Assembly (NCBI RefSeq): GCF_014643775.1
Contig: NZ_BMKC01000001.1
Location: 1,054,001-1,118,000 of the forward strand
DNA: 64,000 nt
Source: Arenimonas soli
Lineage (GTDB): Bacteria; Pseudomonadota; Gammaproteobacteria; Xanthomonadales; Xanthomonadaceae
Reading direction: 5' to 3'
Position numbers and translations under genes: made by a program. This document shows, one piece after another, positions 59,768 through 64,000 of this stretch. Positions within the stretch are counted from its first letter, which is position 1, and every line of letters begins with the position of its first letter. Under the pieces are notes generated by a model that was not told the DNA's origin, ran no database searches, and saw only the letters and a list, made by a program, of their open reading frames with translations.

Positions 59768-60931
59768 ATGGCCCTGAACCCGACCGACCTGTTCGACATC
59801 CGCTCCCTGCTCAGCGAAGAGGAGCGCATGATCCAGGACAGCGTCGCCCGCTTCACCGACCAAAAGGTACTGCCGATCATCGGCGACTGCTTCGACCAGG
59901 GCCGCTTCCCCAAGGAACTGGTGCCGGAAATCGCCGCGATGGGGCTGCTGGGTTCCTCGCTTCCGGAAAAATACGGCTGCGCCGAGCTCAACGCGGTCAG
60001 CTACGGCCTGATCTGCCAGGAACTCGAGCGCGGCGACAGCGGCATCCGCAGCTTCGTTTCCGTGCAGAGTTCGCTGTGCATGTACCCGATCTATGCCTAT
60101 GGCTCGGAAGAACAGCGCCAGAAGTACCTGCCCGGCATGGCCCGCGGCGAGATCATCGGCTGCTTCGGCCTGACCGAACCGCACGGCGGCTCCGACCCGG
60201 CCAACATGAAGACCGTGGCGAAGAAGGACGGCGGCGACTGGGTCATCAACGGCGCCAAGATGTGGATCACCAACGGCAACCTGGCCGACATCGCCATCGT
60301 CTGGGCCCAGACCGACGAAGGCATCCAGGGCTTCATCGTCGAAAAGGGCACCAAGGGCTTCGAGGCCCAGGAAGTGCACAAGAAGATGAGCCTGCGCGCC
60401 TCGGTCACCTCGGCGCTGTACTTGGACTCCGTGCGCGTGCCCGACAGCCAGCGCCTGCCCAACGTCAAGGGACTCAAGGGCCCGCTGGGCTGCCTCACCC
60501 AGGCCCGCTACGGCATCACCTGGGGCCCGATCGGCGCCGCCATCGCCGCCTACACCTCGGCGCTGGAATATTCGAAGGAACGCGTGCTGTTCAACCGCCC
60601 GATCGCAGCCACCCAGGCCGTCCAGCTCAAGCTGGCCGACATGGCCCGGCGCATCACCCTGGCGCAGCTGCTCAGCCTGCAGCTGGGCCGCCTGAAGGAC
60701 GCCGGCACCATGCAGCCGGCGCAGGTGTCGCTGGCCAAGTGGAACAACTGCCGCATGGCCATCGACATCTGCCGCGAAGCCCGCGACATCCTCGGCGGCG
60801 CCGGCATCACCACCGAGCATCCGCCCATCCGCCACGCGCTCAACCTCGAGTCCGTCATCACCTACGAAGGCACGGAAACCGTGCACCAGCTGGTGATCGG
60901 CCGCGAAGTCACCGGCATCAACGCGTTCTGA
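59768..60931 (+). CDS. gcdH: Glutaryl-CoA dehydrogenase
   Basis: 387 residues, acyl-CoA dehydrogenase fold. The catalytic base is Glu367 in TYEGTETVHQLVIG, the family motifs CFGLTEPHGGSDP (FAD) and TNGNLADIAIVWAQT are intact, and substrate-binding Arg is in SFVSVQSSL-containing GcdH pattern. The full length and TYEGTE motif identify GcdH over short-chain members. It oxidatively decarboxylates glutaryl-CoA in lysine and tryptophan breakdown. GNAT and E1-fusion genes follow, which may form a catabolic cluster. Confidence 0.9.
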   Translation: MALNPTDLFDIRSLLSEEERMIQDSVARFTDQKVLPIIGDCFDQGRFPKELVPEIAAMGLLGSSLPEKYGCAELNAVSYGLICQELERGDSGIRSFVSVQSSLCMYPIYAYGSEEQRQKYLPGMARGEIIGCFGLTEPHGGSDPANMKTVAKKDGGDWVINGAKMWITNGNLADIAIVWAQTDEGIQGFIVEKGTKGFEAQEVHKKMSLRASVTSALYLDSVRVPDSQRLPNVKGLKGPLGCLTQARYGITWGPIGAAIAAYTSALEYSKERVLFNRPIAATQAVQLKLADMARRITLAQLLSLQLGRLKDAGTMQPAQVSLAKWNNCRMAIDICREARDILGGAGITTEHPPIRHALNLESVITYEGTETVHQLVIGREVTGINAF

Positions 60932-60959
60932 CCGCCGGCCCGGCGGGCGGACCCTTTCC

Positions 60960-61514
60960 ATGGACCTCGATGGCCTGAAGCTCGAAACCGCGCGGCTGCT
61001 GCTGCGGCCCGTGCGCGGCGCAGACTTCGAAGCCTGGGCGGACTTCTGCGCCGACCCCGAGGCCATGCATCACCTGGGCGGGGTGCAGCCCCGGGCGATC
61101 GCCTGGCGCTCCTTCCTGGCCACGGTCGGCGCCTGGCACGTGCAGGGATTTTCCTTCTTCTCGGTTTTCGAACGCGAATCCGGCCAATGGGTCGGCCGGG
61201 TCGGGCCGTGGCAGCCGGAAGGCTGGCCGGGCACGGAAGTCGGCTATTCGCTCGCGCGCAACGCCTGGGGCAAGGGCTACGCCACCGAAGCCGCGGCCGC
61301 CTGCATCGACTGGGCCGTGGATACCCTGGGCTGGACCGACATCATCCAGACCATCGATCCGGCCAACACCGGCTCCCAGGCCGTGGCCAGGCGGCTCGGG
61401 GCGAGCCTGCGTGGTCCCGGCAAACTGCCGCCTCCCTACGAAAACCAACCCGTCCAGATCTGGGGCCAGACGCGTGAACAGTGGCAGGTGAACCGCCTGC
61501 GCCTGCGCCGCTGA
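60960..61514 (+). CDS. GNAT-family N-acetyltransferase (RimJ/RimL-like)
   Basis: 184 residues. The GNAT core is visible: LETARLLLRPVRGADFEAWADFCADPEAM at the N-terminus, the VGYSLARNAWGKGYATEAAAACIDWA acetyl-CoA-binding motif (R/Q-x-x-G-x-G/A; here RNAWGKGYATE) and DPANTGSQAVARRLGA at the end. The sequence fits the RimJ/L group that acetylates proteins or small amines. Acceptor unknown. It begins 28 bases after gcdH and ends 22 before the E1 gene, so co-transcription is likely. Confidence 0.85.
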   Translation: MDLDGLKLETARLLLRPVRGADFEAWADFCADPEAMHHLGGVQPRAIAWRSFLATVGAWHVQGFSFFSVFERESGQWVGRVGPWQPEGWPGTEVGYSLARNAWGKGYATEAAAACIDWAVDTLGWTDIIQTIDPANTGSQAVARRLGASLRGPGKLPPPYENQPVQIWGQTREQWQVNRLRLRR

Positions 61515-61536
61515 CCCCGCCTTTCGCGAGCCCTCC

Positions 61537-63801
61537 ATGTCCGTTGCCACGCCCATCCCCGCCCGTCACAAGGACGTCAACCGCGCCAAAGTCTGCGACG
61601 ACAATTTCGTCGAGTTCGTGAAGGCGTGGGACGGCCGGCCCGGCCACCGCCCGGCACCCGACGAAGCCGTGCTCGAAGGCAGCCACTGCAGTGCCCGGGA
61701 CTTCCTGGAACTGTTCGAATCCCAGCTGGTGTCGCGCCACCTGGACCTGATGGCGCGGGTGCTGCGCGTGCAGCAAAAGGTTTTCTACACGATCGGCAGC
61801 TCGGGCCACGAAGGCAATGCGATGGTCGCCCGGCTCACGCGCCACACCGATCCGGCTTTCCTGCACTACCGCTCCGGCGGCTTCATGGCCGAACGCTTCC
61901 GCAAGCTGCCGGACATGGACCCGGTGATGGACTCGGCGCTGAGCTTCGCGGCCAGCAAGGACGACCCGATCTCGGGTGGCCGCCACAAGGTCTGGGGCAG
62001 CAAGCCACTGTGGGTGTTGCCGCAGACGTCCACCATCGCTTCGCACCTGCCCAAGGCCCTGGGCACCGCGATTGCCATCGAGCAGGCACGCCGCATCGGC
62101 CATGCGCTGCCGATCCCGGACGACTCGATCGCCATCTGCAGCTTCGGTGATGCGTCCAGCAACCATGCCACCGCGCAGACGGCCTTCAATACCGCCCAGT
62201 GGACGGCCTACCAGCGGCTGCCGGCGCCGGTGCTGTTCGTGTGCGAGGACAACGGCATCGGCATTTCGGTGAAGACGCCCGGCGGCTGGATCGGCAACGC
62301 CTTCCGCCAGCGCCCGGGCCTGGACTACTTCTTCGCCGACGGCCTGGACCTGGCCAACGGCTACGGCCAGGTCCAGGCCGCGGTCGAACACTGCCGCCGC
62401 ACCCGCCGGCCGACCTTCCTGCACCTGCAGACCACGCGCATCATGGGCCACGCCGGCACCGACTTCGAGATCGAGTGGCGAAGCTTCGAAGAGCTGATGG
62501 CCGTCGAGGCCAGCGACCCGCTGCTGCGCTCGGCGGCGATCGCGCTTGAATCGGGGGTGATGGGCAAGGACGAACTGCTGGCGAAATACGAGGCCATGCG
62601 TGCCCGCTGTTTCGCCGCCGCCGAAGAGGCCGACCGCCGGCCCAAGCTCGACGACCTGGCCGAGGTGATGGCGCCGCTGGCGCCGTACACGCCGGACAAG
62701 GTGCAGGCGCAGGCGACCCGCAGTGATTTCGCCGAACGACGCCTGGCGGTGTTCGGCAGCGAGGCGCGCCTGCCCGAGAACCAGGCCCCGAAACACCTGG
62801 CGATCCAGATCAACCAGGCCCTGCACGACCTGTTCTGCCAGTATCCCGAAGCCTTGCTGTTCGGCGAGGACGTGGCCCAGAAGGGCGGCGTGTATACGGT
62901 CACCAAGGGCCTGCACAAGGCCTTCCGCAACGCCCGCGTGTTCAACACGCTGCTCGACGAGACCATGATCCTGGGCCTGGCCCAGGGTTATGCCAACGTC
63001 GGCCTGCTGCCGCTGCCGGAAATCCAGTACCTGGCCTATTTCCACAACGCCTGCGACCAGATCCGCGGCGAGGCCTGCAGCCTGCAGTTCTTCTCCAACG
63101 GCCAGTTCCGCAACCCGATGGTGATGCGGATCGCCTCGCTGGGCTACCAGCGCGGCTTCGGCGGGCACTTCCACAACGACAACTCGATCACCGCGCTGCG
63201 GGACATCCCGGGCCTGGTGGTCGGCTGCCCCAGCCGCGGCGACGACGCGGCCACCATGCTGCGCACGATGATGGCGCTGGCCAAGGTGGACGGGCGCGTC
63301 TGCGCCTTCCTCGAACCGATCGCCCTGTACATGACCAAGGACCTTTACGAACCCGGCGACGGCCAGTGGCTCACTGCGTATCCGGCACCGGGCGAGGCCA
63401 TGGCGCTGGGCGAAGAGCGGGTCTACGCGCCCGAGGCCACCGACCTGGTCATCTTCAGCTTCGGCAACGGCGTGCCGATGAGCCTGCGCGCCGCCCGCCG
63501 CATCGAAGCCGGCAAGGGCTGGAAGGTGCGGGTGGTCGACCTGCGCTGGCTGCAGCCGCTCAACGCCGACGCCATCGCCCGGCATGCCGGTGAGTGCGCC
63601 CGCATCCTGGTGGTGGACGAGGGCCGGCGTTCGGCCGGCGTCGGCGAGGGCATCATCACCGCCGTGGTCGAGGCCGGGCAGGGCGCCAAGCCGCTGCGGC
63701 GCGTGGTCGGCGAGGACACCTACACGCCTCTGGCGGGCGCCGCGTTCCTGGTCATCCCCTCGGACGACGACATCGTCTCGATGGCCGAGGACATTCCCTG
63801 A
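61537..63801 (+). CDS. Branched-chain 2-oxoacid dehydrogenase E1, alpha/beta fusion
   Basis: 754 residues. The alpha part (about 1-400) has the thiamine-diphosphate motif GDASSNHATAQTAFNTAQWTAYQRLPAPVLFVCEDNGIGISV (GDx~27N), and the beta part (about 425-754) has GEDVAQKGGVYTVTKGLHKAF, TLLDETMILGLAQGYA and the AFLEPIALYM segment. In most bacteria these are two subunits; here they are one chain, as in some gammaproteobacteria. It decarboxylates branched-chain 2-oxoacids. No E2 or E3 gene is in view downstream, where a cyclase starts instead. Confidence 0.88.
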   Translation: MSVATPIPARHKDVNRAKVCDDNFVEFVKAWDGRPGHRPAPDEAVLEGSHCSARDFLELFESQLVSRHLDLMARVLRVQQKVFYTIGSSGHEGNAMVARLTRHTDPAFLHYRSGGFMAERFRKLPDMDPVMDSALSFAASKDDPISGGRHKVWGSKPLWVLPQTSTIASHLPKALGTAIAIEQARRIGHALPIPDDSIAICSFGDASSNHATAQTAFNTAQWTAYQRLPAPVLFVCEDNGIGISVKTPGGWIGNAFRQRPGLDYFFADGLDLANGYGQVQAAVEHCRRTRRPTFLHLQTTRIMGHAGTDFEIEWRSFEELMAVEASDPLLRSAAIALESGVMGKDELLAKYEAMRARCFAAAEEADRRPKLDDLAEVMAPLAPYTPDKVQAQATRSDFAERRLAVFGSEARLPENQAPKHLAIQINQALHDLFCQYPEALLFGEDVAQKGGVYTVTKGLHKAFRNARVFNTLLDETMILGLAQGYANVGLLPLPEIQYLAYFHNACDQIRGEACSLQFFSNGQFRNPMVMRIASLGYQRGFGGHFHNDNSITALRDIPGLVVGCPSRGDDAATMLRTMMALAKVDGRVCAFLEPIALYMTKDLYEPGDGQWLTAYPAPGEAMALGEERVYAPEATDLVIFSFGNGVPMSLRAARRIEAGKGWKVRVVDLRWLQPLNADAIARHAGECARILVVDEGRRSAGVGEGIITAVVEAGQGAKPLRRVVGEDTYTPLAGAAFLVIPSDDDIVSMAEDIP

Positions 63802-63817
63802 TATCGTTCCTTCCGTC

Positions 63818-64000
63818 ATGAGCCAGTCCCGGCCCCAGACCATCCTTTTCGCCGACGTCAGCGGCAGCACGCGGCTGTTCGAAAGCAAGGGCGACGTCGA
63901 AGCACGGCGCCTGATCGCGCTGGTGCTGGACGCGCTGTCCGGGGTTTGTGCCCAGCACGGCGGCCGGGTCATCAAGACCATCGGCGACGAGATCATGTGT
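63818..64000 (+). CDS. Class III adenylate/guanylate cyclase, N-terminal part (partial at window edge)
   Basis: The first 61 residues are seen. They hold the start of the class III catalytic domain: ILFADVSGSTRLFES (with the metal-binding Asp in ADVSGS) and HGGRVIKTIGDEIMC (with the second metal Asp in IGDE). The protein has no N-terminal domain before the cyclase core, so any sensor or regulator domains would follow downstream. cAMP or cGMP is the expected product. The ATG lies 17 bases after the E1 stop, so the gene may be the last of that transcript. Confidence 0.85.
   Translation, partial: MSQSRPQTILFADVSGSTRLFESKGDVEARRLIALVLDALSGVCAQHGGRVIKTIGDEIMC

Overview
The window is about 64 kb of GC-rich (roughly two-thirds G+C), tightly packed chromosomal DNA from a gammaproteobacterium. 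Gene content points to the order Lysobacterales/Xanthomonadales: several small families I know mainly from that group (DUF6164-, DUF6116- and DUF6445-like proteins), a class I Fe-S fumarase, an E1 alpha/beta fusion of a branched-chain 2-oxoacid dehydrogenase, an AlgP/histone-H1-like protein, two 69-residue cold-shock proteins, many GGDEF proteins and many secreted peptidases. Genus cannot be set from the sequence alone. I see no tRNA or rRNA, phage, integron, insertion sequence or CRISPR array, and no gap over 300 bases without a gene.

Layout. 1-7.6 kb: tail of an NAD-binding epimerase, a dihaem cytochrome c-rhodanese fusion, then a minus-strand run of two diguanylate cyclases (a 7TMR-DISM type and a periplasmic-propeller type) and a serine hydrolase. 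7.7-9.0 kb: three small plus-strand genes (Cys-tailed mini-protein, YbiI zinc finger, DUF6445-like oxygenase candidate). 9.0-13.3 kb: two large exported metallopeptidases on the minus strand. 13.4-18.3 kb: MASE2-GGDEF cyclase, H1-like protein with an internal 27-bp tandem repeat, a membrane-anchored solute-binding protein without output domain, a lipoprotein, and a response regulator with a degenerate GGDEF that keeps the I-site. 18.3-26.8 kb: PhzF, an M24 peptidase, YedI, a plus-strand cluster ending in an acyltransferase and a DUF922 protein, YpfJ, and an MltB-type transglycosylase. 26.8-33.5 kb: rhomboid, DbpA, RluF, FKBP, flavoprotein, Nudix, PA2169-like protein. 33.5-38.6 kb: Dcp, glutathione peroxidase, ferredoxin-NADP reductase, cold-shock protein, SlyD, CoA-binding protein. 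38.7-48.8 kb: ABC exporter pair, fatty acid hydroxylase, Uup, fumarase, second cold-shock protein, GST. 48.8-58.8 kb: YliI-like dehydrogenase, the tesA/ybbA-ybbP divergent locus also known from E. coli, DUF456, fasciclin, hydrolase, cytochrome c', glycine-zipper lipoprotein, TcdA, TatD. 58.9-64 kb: second glycine-zipper protein, glutaryl-CoA dehydrogenase, GNAT, the 2-oxoacid dehydrogenase E1 fusion, and the start of a class III nucleotidyl cyclase.

Most of this is core housekeeping. Cell-envelope turnover and secreted proteolysis (at least eight peptidases or peptidase-like proteins) and cyclic-nucleotide signalling (three intact GGDEF proteins, one degenerate one, one class III cyclase) are the recurring themes. 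No obvious new defence or mobile system is present. The most noteworthy items are the putative c-di-GMP receptor response regulator, the cytochrome-rhodanese fusion, the metallopeptidase pair, the orphan solute-binding membrane protein, the shared cold-shock leader motif and a set of -10-only, apparently leaderless promoters.
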